This document shows positions 35,332 to 44,792 of a DNA stretch of 64,000 nucleotides, piece after piece. Origin of the DNA: Candidatus Tanganyikabacteria bacterium (GTDB taxonomy: Bacteria > Cyanobacteriota > Sericytochromatia > S15B-MN24 > VGJW01); contig VGJW01000001.1 of NCBI GenBank assembly GCA_016867265.1, forward strand, positions 1 through 64,000, written 5' to 3'. Both the position numbers and the translations under genes were made by a program. Positions within the stretch are counted from its first letter, which is position 1. Every line of letters starts with the position of its first letter. The notes beneath the pieces are model-generated. The model was not told the origin of the DNA. It did not search any database and saw only the letters and a list, made by a program, of their open reading frames with translations.

Positions 35332-36501
35332 ATGCGTTCCTTCCCTGCCCTCGCCCTGCTGGCTGCCTTCCTGTTCCTGACGATGGCGGGGTTTGCCCTG
35401 GTCATCCCGGTACTGCCCCAGCGTGTGGCCGACATGGCGCGCCCGGCGATGCTCTCGCCCGAAATGGCCATGGGCACGCTGATGGGCAGCTATGCCATCG
35501 TCCAATTCATCTTGGCCCCTTGGTGGGGCAGGCTCTCCGATCGGCGTGGCCGACGGCCCGTCATCTTGCTGGGCGGGGTGGGCTTCGCTCTGGCCCTCGG
35601 GGGCATGGCCGTGGCGGATTCCTTTCTCGAGTTGCTGGTCGCACGCCTTTCGGGTGGCTTGATGGCGGCAGCCTTGCTGCCCTCCGCCCTCGCGGCCGTC
35701 GATGATCTGTCTGCCGGTTCCAGCAGGGGGCGCGGCATGGCTATCGCGGGCGCTTCCCTCGGGCTCGGCTTCGTACTCGGTCCTGCCATCGGGGGCTGGC
35801 TGGCCTCTTCCGGCAATCTTCGGCTTCCTTTCGAGGTGGCTTCCGCGACGTGTGCCGCTGTCGTCGTGGCGGCGGCCTTCGTGCTGCCTGAAACGCTGGC
35901 GCCGGATGGCGAGCGGCCCACAAGGAGCCTGCGCGAGGCGCTGGCCCGCTCGTGGGGACGGGGCAGGCATCTGTTGCTCGCGGGCCTGCTGCAGATGCTG
36001 CTTTTCTCGGGCATGGAGGCCGTGCTTGGCATTCACCTGCTCGATCGTTTCGGCATGGGGCCTGCTGCCCTCGGCGCAACGCTCGGCGTGCTGGGCCTGG
36101 TGTCGGCGGCCGTCGCCGGTGGCGGCGCGGGCCGGATCATCGACAGGCTGGGAGAGGAGCGCGCGCTGAGCCTTGCCTTTGCGGCGTTCGCGCTTGGTTT
36201 TTTGCTTATGGCCCTGCCCCTGTCGCTGCCGGGTGTCGGGGCGGGCATCCTTCTTTTGGGGGTCGGTTCCGCGCTGATGCGACCGTCCCTTTCCGCCGGT
36301 GTCGGTCGGCGGCTGCCCGGGGACGCCGGGACGGGGCTGGGAGCCTTGCAATCGTTCGAGGCACTTGGCCGTGCCTTCGGCCCGCTGTTGGCCGGCTTTG
36401 CCCTGCACGGACTCGGTCGCTGGGCGTGGGGCTTATCGGCCCTGCTTGCGCTCGGCGGGGTCGGTCTCGGGCGCCTTGCGGCGCGCAGTGGCGAAGGCTG
36501 A
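35332..36501 (+). CDS. Major facilitator superfamily transporter
   Basis: This 389-residue, 12-helix MFS permease is of the multidrug/sugar-efflux type. The conserved loop between helices 2 and 3 reads GRLSDRRGRRPVILLGG (about residues 66-82), the helix-5 region GASLGLGFVLGPAIGGWLA is the antiporter-type motif, and the second-half loop GRIIDRLGEERAL is retained. Alternative upstream starts (35293 and others) give an implausible lead. The next gene starts 2 bases after its stop, so the pair is probably cotranscribed. The substrate is unknown. Confidence 0.88.
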   Translation: MRSFPALALLAAFLFLTMAGFALVIPVLPQRVADMARPAMLSPEMAMGTLMGSYAIVQFILAPWWGRLSDRRGRRPVILLGGVGFALALGGMAVADSFLELLVARLSGGLMAAALLPSALAAVDDLSAGSSRGRGMAIAGASLGLGFVLGPAIGGWLASSGNLRLPFEVASATCAAVVVAAAFVLPETLAPDGERPTRSLREALARSWGRGRHLLLAGLLQMLLFSGMEAVLGIHLLDRFGMGPAALGATLGVLGLVSAAVAGGGAGRIIDRLGEERALSLAFAAFALGFLLMALPLSLPGVGAGILLLGVGSALMRPSLSAGVGRRLPGDAGTGLGALQSFEALGRAFGPLLAGFALHGLGRWAWGLSALLALGGVGLGRLAARSGEG

Positions 36502-36502
36502 C

Positions 36503-37462
36503 GTGACCGTTCCCATCCGGCCCCTCGTGCTGGTCAATCCGGCTGCGCGCCGGGGGGCCCGCCGAGGCCTGCTCGAGGACTTTCTGGAAGGCCTGGCCTT
36601 GCCGGGGGCGGTCGGGGCCGTGCCTCGGAGCCGCGAGGAGTCGGATGCGCTGCTTCGTTCAGCTGCGGCACGCGGGCATGACGGCATCGTGGTCGTGTCG
36701 GGGGATGGCGGCCTCAATGCGGCCATCGGCCCCGCCTTGGAGCAGGACCTTCCCGTGGCCGTCTGTCCTGCCGGTACCGCCAACGACTGGGCCCGGCACA
36801 TCGGCATGCCCGGGCATCCCTGGAAGTCAGGCGAGGCGCTGCGCGTCGGGCGCGTGGCACAGGTCGACGTCCTGGCGGTCGAGGGGCGGCCGTTCCTGAC
36901 GGGTGGCGGCGTCGGCGCCGTGGCCGCCGTCGCCGAGTCGGTCAACAAGGCCAAGGGGCGCACGGACTGGCTCGGTACGGCCACGCGGGCCGTGGGGGCG
37001 ATGGCCTATCTGCTGCATGCCGTCGGCATCGTGGCCGGGGATCCGGACGCCTGGCAGGATTGGACGCTTGATCATGGGAACGGCAGGATCGCGCAGTTTC
37101 GCAGCTCGGCCGTCTTCATCCACAACGTGCCGACCATCGGACGCTTCGTGCGCGCAGTTCCCGAGGCCCGGCCGGATGATGGCGAGATGCGTCTGATGGC
37201 CTTGCTCAGCCGCACGCGTGCAGGCATCCTGCGGGACGTCGCCCGAATCAGCCTTCCCGTCGCGGCGCGCCCCTTTCCCGAGGCGCATCATGCATCCGGA
37301 ACGGCCTTGAGCCTTGCTGCATCGCGACCGTTCGTCTTCCACGGCGACGGCGAGGCCTTGGCGTCGGGTACCCGCATGGTTTTCGTAGTCAGGCCCCGGG
37401 CGCTCAAGGCATGGCTGCCCGGCGGTTCCGGCCTGCGCGGGGGCGCGGCTCCGCCTGGCTAG
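36503..37462 (+). CDS. Diacylglycerol-kinase-family lipid kinase (YegS/DagK type)
   Basis: This 319-residue protein has the DAG-kinase catalytic fold. VLVNPAARRG lies at the N-terminus, the nucleotide-binding VVSGDGGLNAAI (about 69-80, standard GDGTxNE changed to GDGGLNA), and PAGTANDWARHIG (about 92-104) as the second signature. It probably phosphorylates diacylglycerol or another lipid. The GTG at 36503 has AAGG 5 bases upstream; an upstream GTG at 36488 is inside the MFS gene. It converges with btaA, which also consumes diacylglycerol, with a 4-base overlap at the 3' ends. Confidence 0.85.
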   Translation: MTVPIRPLVLVNPAARRGARRGLLEDFLEGLALPGAVGAVPRSREESDALLRSAAARGHDGIVVVSGDGGLNAAIGPALEQDLPVAVCPAGTANDWARHIGMPGHPWKSGEALRVGRVAQVDVLAVEGRPFLTGGGVGAVAAVAESVNKAKGRTDWLGTATRAVGAMAYLLHAVGIVAGDPDAWQDWTLDHGNGRIAQFRSSAVFIHNVPTIGRFVRAVPEARPDDGEMRLMALLSRTRAGILRDVARISLPVAARPFPEAHHASGTALSLAASRPFVFHGDGEALASGTRMVFVVRPRALKAWLPGGSGLRGGAAPPG

Positions 37463-38583
37463 GCCTGGCGGAAGCGGCCGATCCTGAAGTTGGCGTAGAT
37501 GAATCTGTCCTTCCGGAGCAGATGCTCCGCAAGGTCATCCATGGCTTCCAGGTCGGGCAGGTCCGGCATCCTTCTGGTGAGCAGGGTATTCCACCAACAG
37601 AGTCGTGCCCCGGGCGTTGCTGCCGTCCCGAGGGTCGCGTGGACCGCGCGCACCTCGCCTTCGGGCATCCAGTCGAAGATGTTGGACAGGTTGAACCGGT
37701 CGAAGGGGCCGGCGTTCAGGGCCTCGACCAAGGTGCCGTGCCGCGGTGTGATCCGGTCGAGCCTCGAGGCCAGGATGGGCTGGGCCGCCTTGCTGAGGTA
37801 GAACGGCAGGCCGGATTCATCCTCGCCGAAGGTCCCCTCGAGGATCAGCCGCATGTAGGGGTTTTCCCGCATGGGCAGGGCCGTCAGGATATGCTCGGCA
37901 CGAGCACGCAGCCTGTCGCCCAGGGCATCCCCCGTGACCTCGCGGAAGTGGGCAGGGTCCTTGGCGCGCTCGAGGACGGTCCGGCTGAAGAACACCCGGA
38001 AGAGTGTCCGCCAGGCCAAGCCCTGCCAGTGAGCGGCAAAACGGCGCGCTTGTTCTTCGGGATGCTCGAGGCGGACGAAGTCGTGAACGAAATCCCGTCC
38101 CAGGCCCAGTCTCAGCAAGCGACCGAAGGCCAGCATGTACCGCTCGAGGTGTCCCGCCCCCAACAGGCCCGTCCGCAGGATGTCCGGATGGTCGTCGAAG
38201 AACTGCCGGGCGTCGGGCGAAAGTGCCGGGCGAACGGATCGGTACAGTTGCAGGCGACGGTGCTCGCCGCCCTCCCCGAGCAGGGCCAGCTTGTCCTCGT
38301 GGTCCAGGTGCGCGATGGCCGCCATCTTGAGTTCCAGGACCTGAAGTTGCCGCAGGTTCATGTCGACGACGACCACCTCGGCCGGGTCGCTTGCCAGCAA
38401 GGCGAGACTGTTGCAGCCCCCGGAAGCAATCGAGAGGATACGATGTCCGGGCTGTGGCTCCAGAGCTTGCTGCAGGATGCGGGCATCCTCCCAGCAGTTG
38501 GCGTAGCCGATGCCGCGGTGGAACGGTCGCGCGGCGAGGGCACGCGTCGCGCCGACGGGCATCTTGGCTGCGTTTCGGGACAT
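37459..38583 (-). CDS. btaA: SAM:diacylglycerol 3-amino-3-carboxypropyltransferase (BtaA, DUF3419)
   Basis: This 374-residue protein matches the BtaA/DUF3419 family, which transfers the aminocarboxypropyl group of SAM to diacylglycerol in betaine-lipid (DGTS) synthesis. Signatures are GIGYANCWEDARIL (about residues 25-38), the SAM-binding ILSIASGGCNSLALLAS (about 48-64), VVVVDMNLRQLQVLELK (about 70-86) and NLSNIFDWM near the C-terminus. The N-methyltransferase BtaB is not adjacent, so the product may stay as homoserine lipid or BtaB may be elsewhere. It diverges from the UbiA gene across only 50 bases, with no clear ribosome site. Confidence 0.88.
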   Translation of the reverse strand: MSRNAAKMPVGATRALAARPFHRGIGYANCWEDARILQQALEPQPGHRILSIASGGCNSLALLASDPAEVVVVDMNLRQLQVLELKMAAIAHLDHEDKLALLGEGGEHRRLQLYRSVRPALSPDARQFFDDHPDILRTGLLGAGHLERYMLAFGRLLRLGLGRDFVHDFVRLEHPEEQARRFAAHWQGLAWRTLFRVFFSRTVLERAKDPAHFREVTGDALGDRLRARAEHILTALPMRENPYMRLILEGTFGEDESGLPFYLSKAAQPILASRLDRITPRHGTLVEALNAGPFDRFNLSNIFDWMPEGEVRAVHATLGTAATPGARLCWWNTLLTRRMPDLPDLEAMDDLAEHLLRKDRFIYANFRIGRFRQA

Positions 38584-38633
38584 GGGATCGGGTCGGGGTG
38601 GACCGGCAGGCCGGGTCAGGGTATGACGAAGGG

Positions 38634-39581
38634 ATGAATGAAGGGACCGTGGCACAACATACCCGCGAACCCGCGTGGCGGCGCTGGTGGGCCTATCAGG
38701 CCGAGCGCTTCCCGCTCGCGACGCATCTGGTCGGCATCGTGCTGTTCTTCGGGTTGGCACACGGTGGAGCCGTTGCCTTGGCCGGGGATGGCCCGATTCG
38801 CCTTGATGGCCGGGCCGCTGCCGCCTTCGGCCTGACCTTCCTCGTCTTCCTGCTGCTGCGCGTGATGGACGAGTTCAAGGACTTTGCGGACGACGCGATC
38901 AACCATCCAGATCGCGTGGTGCAGCGCGGCATCATCACGCTTGCCGAACTGCGCGTGCTGGGCTGGGGCATCGCCGTCTCGATGGCCCTGCTCGCCCTGT
39001 CGCTGGGGCGATGGGGCCTCATCGGCTTCGGTGCCGTGACGCTCTTCGCGCTTCTGATGCGTGTCGAATTCTTCATCGGCGCTTGGCTGCGGCCGCGGGT
39101 GCTGACCTATGCGCTGCTGCACCAGGGCATCGTGCCTCTGCTCTGCATCGCCGTCGGTGTCCTGCCCGTCGGCCCCCGGGGGCTCGGACCCGAGTTCGGG
39201 CTGGTCGTGGGCGTGGCTGTCGGCCTCGGGCTGGTCTTCGAGCTGACCCGCAAGGCCCGTGCGCCGGAGGAGGAGATCGCCACCCTCGACACCTACACCC
39301 GGATACACGGTCCCGGTCTCACATCGCTGGCGTCTGCTGCGGCCATGGGACTCGGCGTGTGCTCCTCGGTCTGGTTGGCGCTGCGGCTCGCCCTGCCTCC
39401 CGGCAGCCCGGTCCTGATCCTGCTTTCCGGCCTGGTGGGTGTTGCCATCCTGCTGGCCTTCGCCCTGCGTCCCAGACCTTCCTCGGCCAAGGCCGTCCGG
39501 GCGATGGGGACGGCCGTCTTCGTTCTGATTCAGGCTGCGCTGGTCGTGGGCCTCGTGGCGGGTCGGGGGGTGAGCCTGTGA
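38634..39581 (+). CDS. UbiA-family prenyltransferase
   Basis: This 315-residue membrane protein has about eight hydrophobic helices and two Asp-rich motifs of the UbiA superfamily: DEFKDFADDAINHPDR in the first loop (about 74-89, like NDxxDxxxD) and ELTRKARAPEEE followed by TLDTYTR in the second (about 200-218). UbiA enzymes transfer polyprenyl groups to aromatic or other acceptors. The second motif resembles a branch of the superfamily with RKxRAPEDE, not typical MenA or UbiA. The ATG at 38634 has GAAGGG directly upstream. Its stop overlaps the next start (GTGA, 39578-39581): first gene of a five-gene coupled operon. Confidence 0.85.
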   Translation: MNEGTVAQHTREPAWRRWWAYQAERFPLATHLVGIVLFFGLAHGGAVALAGDGPIRLDGRAAAAFGLTFLVFLLLRVMDEFKDFADDAINHPDRVVQRGIITLAELRVLGWGIAVSMALLALSLGRWGLIGFGAVTLFALLMRVEFFIGAWLRPRVLTYALLHQGIVPLLCIAVGVLPVGPRGLGPEFGLVVGVAVGLGLVFELTRKARAPEEEIATLDTYTRIHGPGLTSLASAAAMGLGVCSSVWLALRLALPPGSPVLILLSGLVGVAILLAFALRPRPSSAKAVRAMGTAVFVLIQAALVVGLVAGRGVSL

Positions 39582-42241
39582 CGGCAGTCGGGCAACAGAC
39601 GGTGAGCCGGGGCTGGTTCGTGATGGCGGGTGATGCCCGAGGGGGCGACAAGGCTCTGGTCGGGGGCAAGGCGGCGCAACTCGCTTGGCTTCGTGCACGT
39701 GGGCTCGAGGTACCGCGCTGGTTGGTGCTGACGACCGAGGCCTGGCAGGCCTGGCTTGACCAAGGGGCTTCTCCCGCGGTTCCCGATGCCCTATCGCGGG
39801 AGTTGAGGGCGCGGATGCTCGAGCAGTGGGGCCCGGATGTCGGGACGATGCGATTTGCCGTCCGATCCTCTGCCAGCGGCGAGGATGGCGGGGCCAGTTC
39901 CTTCGCGGGACAGTTCCGCACGGTGCTGGGCGTCGAGGGACCCGATGGCGTCCTTTCGGCCTTGCCCGTGGTGTGGGAAGCGGCGCGGTCGGAGGGTGTC
40001 CGGGCCTACCTTCGCCAACGGGGTCTCGATGAGGATGCCGCCCGCCTCGCGGTGGTGGTTCAGGAGTTGCTGGCCCCCGAGGCCAGCGGTGTCGTCTTCA
40101 CCGTTCATCCTGTCACCGGGGATCGCGAGACGGTGGTGGGTCGGGTTGCCTGGGGGCTGGGCGAGGGTGTCGTGGCGGATCTGGTGTCGACCGACGGCTT
40201 CACCGAGCGCCTGGGGACAGTCGTCTACGAGGTGGCGGACAAGGAGTCGGCCGTCATGGCCGATGGCCGCGGCGGGACCCACGTGCTGCCGGTGGCGGAC
40301 CATCGGCGCAGCCAGCGGTGCCTGACGGACGAGCAGGTCCTGAGCCTCGCGGCGGCTGCGAGGCGGATTGCCCGGGATGCGGGACATCCTCAGGATATCG
40401 AGGTCGCCCTGGTCGACGGTCGATGGATCTTTCTTCAGACCCGGCCCATCACCACGGTGGACCCCGGCTTGCCGACCGGAAGGCCGGACGTCCACGAAGG
40501 CCTGCTCGAGCGCCTGTGGGACAACTCGAACATCGTCGAGTCCTACAACGGTGTCACCTCTCCCCTGACCTTCAGCTTCGCAAGCCAGGCCTACACCATC
40601 GTCTACCAGCAGATCGCAGCCCTGCTGGGCGTGCCCCCTGCGACGCTGCAGGCCAATGCCGCGACCTTCCGAAACATGATCGGGCTCCATGCGGGGCGCA
40701 TCTACTACAACATGCGCAACTGGTACCGCATCGTGGCGCTTTTGCCCGGCTACGAGGCCAACAAGGCGTACTTGGAACAGATGATGGGGGTCAAGGCCAC
40801 GGCGTCTGTCGGGGCGGACTCGGCCCGTGCCGGATTGATGGAGCGGTTCGGGCCCATGGTGGCCGTCGGTGGCCGCCTGCTCTGGGCATTCCTGACGATC
40901 GATCGCCGTGTCAGGGACTTCCAGGCCAACTTCCATACCGTCTACGAGACGTGGCGACATCGCGACTGGCGTGCCATGCCGCCGGACGCCATCGCCGAGG
41001 CCTACGACACGATCGAGCGTTCCCTGCTGTGGCGTTGGCAAGCTCCGATTCTCACGGATACCTTCGCCATGGTCTCCTACGGCCTTCTGCGCAAGCTGCT
41101 GGCGGCGTGGCTGCCGGATGCCGATCCCGGGCTCCAGAACGACCTGCTGTCCGGTGAAGGTGGCATCGAGTCGACGGCACCCACGCACTGGTTGTTGGCC
41201 ACGGCTGCCGGAATTGCCCGGGATCCCTCGAGGGCGGCCGCCCTGCTCGAGCGCGAGGCTGCGGTCCTGCCGGAGTGGGTCAAGGAAGGCGATCCGGTCC
41301 TCGCTGCAGGTGTCGCGGACTTCCTCGACAGGTGGGGTTTTCGCTGCATGGACGAGCTCAAGCTCGAGGAACCGACGCTCAAGGACAAGCCCGCCTTCGT
41401 CTATGCGATGCTGCAGAACTATCTGCGTTTGGCGGCGGTGGGCCGCTTGCCTTCGCCCGAGGCCGAGTCTGCGCTCCGCAAGGCTGCGGAAGCCGAGCTT
41501 GCCCGCAGGTTGGCCGGGCATCCGCTGCGTGCCGCCGTCCTGCGGGCGGTGCTGCACCAGGCACGCAAGCACGTCCGGAATCGCGAGAACCTGCGCTTTG
41601 CCAGGACCCGCATCTTCGGCGTCTGCCGGGACATGTTCCGTGCCATGGGCCATCACATGGCGGCAAGCGGCATCCTGGATCGGCCCGCGGACGTGTTTTT
41701 CCTGACCGTGCCGGAGCTGTGGGCTTGGGTCGAGGGCCGGGCCGTCACGACGGACCTCAGGTCCCTGGCATCCCTCCGGGCGCGGCAGGTGACGGCCTGG
41801 CGGTCCATGGACGTTCCCGAGCGCTTTACCACGGCGGGTGTGCCGTCCTTGGCCGCACGCGTGGCGATTCTGCCCGACCGGCCCGTCGGCCCCGACGCCG
41901 ATGGCGTCCTTCACGGTGTCAGCTGTTGTCCCGGCAAGGTGACGGCACCCATCCGGCTTGTTCTTCGTCCGGACGATGCCGAGGGGCTCGCGGGCCAGAT
42001 CCTCGTGACCTCCAGGACCGACCCGGGTTGGATTCCGCTCTACCCCGCAGCGGCCGGCCTGCTGATCGAGCGGGGCAGCATCCTGTCGCACTCGGCCATC
42101 GTGGCCCGGGAAATGGGACTGCCTGCGATCGTCGGCATCCCGGGGCTGATGCGGGCCCTCTGCGATGGGCAGGCGGTCACGATGGACGGCCGGGCAGGAA
42201 CGGTGTCTCCCCGGGACCCGGAGCGGCAGCCGGTCGCGTGA
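39578..42241 (+). CDS. PEP-synthase/rifampin-phosphotransferase-like dikinase
   Basis: This 887-residue protein has the three-part layout of rifampin phosphotransferase (Rph, ~865 residues) and PEP synthase. The N-terminal ATP-grasp-type domain (about 20-310) carries GGKAAQLAWLRARG, AVRSSASGEDGGASSFAGQF and PEASGVVFTVHPVTGDRE. A large middle domain (about 320-770) shows no motif I can name. The C-terminal swivelling His domain has ILVTSRTDPGWIPLY and RGSILSHSAIVAREMGLPA, with the phospho-carrier His at about 838. It could phosphorylate a small-molecule hydroxyl. The middle domain, which recognises the acceptor in Rph, is the likely source of specificity. The GTG start overlaps the UbiA stop; its own TGA overlaps the next GTG. 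Confidence 0.85.
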   Translation: MTAVGQQTVSRGWFVMAGDARGGDKALVGGKAAQLAWLRARGLEVPRWLVLTTEAWQAWLDQGASPAVPDALSRELRARMLEQWGPDVGTMRFAVRSSASGEDGGASSFAGQFRTVLGVEGPDGVLSALPVVWEAARSEGVRAYLRQRGLDEDAARLAVVVQELLAPEASGVVFTVHPVTGDRETVVGRVAWGLGEGVVADLVSTDGFTERLGTVVYEVADKESAVMADGRGGTHVLPVADHRRSQRCLTDEQVLSLAAAARRIARDAGHPQDIEVALVDGRWIFLQTRPITTVDPGLPTGRPDVHEGLLERLWDNSNIVESYNGVTSPLTFSFASQAYTIVYQQIAALLGVPPATLQANAATFRNMIGLHAGRIYYNMRNWYRIVALLPGYEANKAYLEQMMGVKATASVGADSARAGLMERFGPMVAVGGRLLWAFLTIDRRVRDFQANFHTVYETWRHRDWRAMPPDAIAEAYDTIERSLLWRWQAPILTDTFAMVSYGLLRKLLAAWLPDADPGLQNDLLSGEGGIESTAPTHWLLATAAGIARDPSRAAALLEREAAVLPEWVKEGDPVLAAGVADFLDRWGFRCMDELKLEEPTLKDKPAFVYAMLQNYLRLAAVGRLPSPEAESALRKAAEAELARRLAGHPLRAAVLRAVLHQARKHVRNRENLRFARTRIFGVCRDMFRAMGHHMAASGILDRPADVFFLTVPELWAWVEGRAVTTDLRSLASLRARQVTAWRSMDVPERFTTAGVPSLAARVAILPDRPVGPDADGVLHGVSCCPGKVTAPIRLVLRPDDAEGLAGQILVTSRTDPGWIPLYPAAAGLLIERGSILSHSAIVAREMGLPAIVGIPGLMRALCDGQAVTMDGRAGTVSPRDPERQPVA

Positions 42242-43296
42242 AGGTCCTCGAGGTCGGCGATCCTGTCGCCATCGCCGCGTGGCAAGCGATATCGGACCGG
42301 GTGTGGCGCCATCGCCCGGTGCTGCCCGCGGCGGATGCTTCGCGATTCGCGAGCATCTGCACGAGGCTGTCGGGGTGGGCCACGGGGCGGCACTTCGTGT
42401 CGGGAGACCACGCGACCGTGACGGCCTGGTGCTTGCCGGGCGGGGATACGGGCCACCTCGGTCTGTATGCGGCCATGCCCGAGGCGGCTGCCGTGCATGA
42501 GGTCCTGAATGCCGCCGTCTCGTGGCTGCATGGCCAGGGCGTGCACACGGTCCTCGGCCCGATTGACGGCGATGCCTGGGAACGCAGCCGATTCAGCCTC
42601 GGGCCGGACGACGCGCCACCGTTCATGCTGGAGCCCGAGAATCCTCCCGAGGATCCGAAGCTTTGGCAGGAAGCGGGCGGTATGCCGAGCCATCGCGTCC
42701 TGAGTCAGCGGCAGGATGACCCCGCGGAGGCGGCGCGGATCCTCGGGATGGCTGCCGCACCGGCAAGGGAAGCCGGATACCGGATCGTGCCGTTGACGTC
42801 CGGGAACTGGCGACGGCTGATGCTCGAGCTCCATCCGATGATCCCCGAGGTCTTCGCCGGCGGCCTCACGCTTGGTCCGCTCGGGCCGGGAGACTTCCTT
42901 GCCCGTTTCGCGCCGATGGCACCGCTTTGGCGATCGGGGTTGTCCTTCGTGGCCATGGATGCCGAGGGCTCCGTCGTCGGTTTCCTGCTGGGTGTCCCGG
43001 ACCTGCGTCCATGGCTGGGCAGGGCCGGTGGTGTCGCAGGGCGCATGACGCTGGCCTGGCGAATCCGGCATCCCCGCCGCGCCGTCCTGAAGACCTTGGG
43101 CGTCGCCCGGGCCCACCGGCGATCGGCTGTCGGCCATGCGCTCGCACACGCCTTCCACGCCCGCGCTGCCGAACTGGAGGTCCCTGAAGTCATCCACGCC
43201 CTGATGGCCGAGGACAATCCGTCGTTCCACATGTCGCGAAGCATCGGGGGGCGTCCCGTACGCGCCCATCTCCTCTACGGATGGCATCGGGCGTGA
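42238..43296 (+). CDS. GNAT-family N-acetyltransferase-like protein
   Basis: This 352-residue protein looks like a GNAT-fold protein. The C-terminal half has LSFVAMDAEGSVVGFLLG (about 232-249, beta strands 4-5), KTLGVARAHRRSAVGHALAHA (about 280-300, the acetyl-CoA loop, though RxxGxG is altered) and VIHALMAEDNPSFHMSRSIGG (about 312-332). The N-terminal half (about 1-180) is probably a second, divergent GNAT-like unit (GVHTVLGPIDGDAWERSRF). The acyl donor and acceptor are unknown. It is third in the coupled operon; start GTG 42238 (GTGA overlap), stop 43294-43296 overlapping the next GTG. Confidence 0.75.
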   Translation: MKVLEVGDPVAIAAWQAISDRVWRHRPVLPAADASRFASICTRLSGWATGRHFVSGDHATVTAWCLPGGDTGHLGLYAAMPEAAAVHEVLNAAVSWLHGQGVHTVLGPIDGDAWERSRFSLGPDDAPPFMLEPENPPEDPKLWQEAGGMPSHRVLSQRQDDPAEAARILGMAAAPAREAGYRIVPLTSGNWRRLMLELHPMIPEVFAGGLTLGPLGPGDFLARFAPMAPLWRSGLSFVAMDAEGSVVGFLLGVPDLRPWLGRAGGVAGRMTLAWRIRHPRRAVLKTLGVARAHRRSAVGHALAHAFHARAAELEVPEVIHALMAEDNPSFHMSRSIGGRPVRAHLLYGWHRA

Positions 43297-44792
43297 CCGA
43301 CGGCATCTGCGCCATCCTGCTGCAACATGCCGTCGCGCGACCGGATGCACCGGCCCTGATTGTCCCCGAAGGCTTCCGGGCACGGCGGCATCGGGTCGTC
43401 ACGTATGGCCAACTGGCCTCGAGGGTTCGTGGGCTGGCGGCCCGGCTCGAGGCCGGGGGCCTTCGTCCCGGCGATCGGGTGGTGCTGTTCATGCCGCTGT
43501 CGGAACACCTCTACATTTGGCTGCTGGCCATCTGGTGGCTGGGTGGCGTCGCCGTCTTTCTCGACCCCTGGATGGGTTTGCAGGGCCTGTCGGATGCCCT
43601 CGCGCGCACGGCACCGGCTGCTGCCGTGCTGACCCGCCCCATGCATCCGCTGCGTCACGTCTGGTCGCCCTTGGGCCGGGTACCGCGCATCCTTGGTCCT
43701 GACCTGGCCGCGGAACCTGCAGAGGCGTCTGCGGATGGCCGCGGCCCGGCCCCTGCCGCCATGGATGATCCGGCCCTCGTGACCTTCACGACGGGCAGTT
43801 CGGGGAAACCCAAGGGCGCGATTCGGACCCATGGCACCCTGCTCGCTCAGCATCGCCTGCTGGCGGCAGAGCTGGCGGACGGCCCGGGAGACGTGGCGCT
43901 CGCAACCCTGCCGGTCTTCACGCTGCATCACTTGGCCACGGGGGCAGCCGTCCTGCTGCCTGTCCGGCATCGCCTGGCCGGCAACAGGCGCGCCGCCGCG
44001 GTGGCAAGGCAGCAGATGCGCGACTGCCACGCGACCCTCGTGGTCGCCTCCCCGGCCTTGCTGGCCGACTGGGTCCGGCAAGGCGTGGCCGTACCGGGCC
44101 TGCGCGCGGTCTTCGTGGGGGGAGGTGCCGTCGATCCCGGACTGCCTGCTGCCGGCGCACGCATCTTCCCGGGGGCCAGGGTGGCCATCGGCTACGGTTC
44201 GACCGAGGCCGAGCCCATTGCGCTGAGTCGCGGAGAGCCTTCTTGGGAGGAGCTCGAAGCGCGCACCCGGGACGGAGCGGGCACCTGTGTCGGTCGGGTC
44301 GTCCCGGGCGTCGCCCTGCGCCTGTCCGATTCCGGCGAGGTCATGGTCTCGGGACCCCACGTCGTGAAGGCCTACTGGGGCGAGTCGGGCCTGGCGGCGG
44401 GCAAGTCGGTCGACGCGGCCGGGGCGGTCTGGCACGCCATGGGGGATGTAGGTCGTCTTGATGACGAGGGTCGGCTTTGGCTGTTGGGGCGGACGGGCGA
44501 CCCGGTGCTCTCGTCGGGCACCATTCGCCACGCGCTGGCGCTCGAGCAGTGGCTGAGCAGCAGGGGCCTCGCGGGTGGCGCTGCCTTGATTGAGGTCGGG
44601 CAACGGGTCGTCCTTGCGGTCGAGGGCGTGGTCGATCCGGGCCTGGGCGAGGCCCTGGCCGGTCTGGGGCTCGGCACCTTGCCGGTCGTGCGGGTGCGCC
44701 GGATTCCGCGCGATCCGCGACATCGGACCAAAGTCGATCGCGTGGCCCTGCGGCGTATCCTCGCCCGCAAGCGGTACACTGGCAATCCATGA
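43293..44792 (+). CDS. Adenylate-forming (AMP-binding) acyl/aryl-CoA ligase-like enzyme
   Basis: This 499-residue member of the ANL superfamily activates a carboxylate as acyl-AMP. The A3 motif is FTTGSSGKPKGAIRTHG (about 166-182), A5 is GYGSTEAEPIALS (about 297-309) and the A7-like region is HAMGDVGRLDDEGRLWLLGR (about 376-395). The C-terminal lid ends in RIPRDPRHRTKVDRVALRR, with the usual catalytic Lys near the end. The loop TLPVFTLHHLATGAAVLLP resembles OleC-like and related synthetases more than NRPS adenylation domains. I chose GTG 43293 because it gives the GTGA overlap used throughout the operon; ATG 43281 (4 residues longer) is an alternative. Confidence 0.85.
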   Translation: MTDGICAILLQHAVARPDAPALIVPEGFRARRHRVVTYGQLASRVRGLAARLEAGGLRPGDRVVLFMPLSEHLYIWLLAIWWLGGVAVFLDPWMGLQGLSDALARTAPAAAVLTRPMHPLRHVWSPLGRVPRILGPDLAAEPAEASADGRGPAPAAMDDPALVTFTTGSSGKPKGAIRTHGTLLAQHRLLAAELADGPGDVALATLPVFTLHHLATGAAVLLPVRHRLAGNRRAAAVARQQMRDCHATLVVASPALLADWVRQGVAVPGLRAVFVGGGAVDPGLPAAGARIFPGARVAIGYGSTEAEPIALSRGEPSWEELEARTRDGAGTCVGRVVPGVALRLSDSGEVMVSGPHVVKAYWGESGLAAGKSVDAAGAVWHAMGDVGRLDDEGRLWLLGRTGDPVLSSGTIRHALALEQWLSSRGLAGGAALIEVGQRVVLAVEGVVDPGLGEALAGLGLGTLPVVRVRRIPRDPRHRTKVDRVALRRILARKRYTGNP

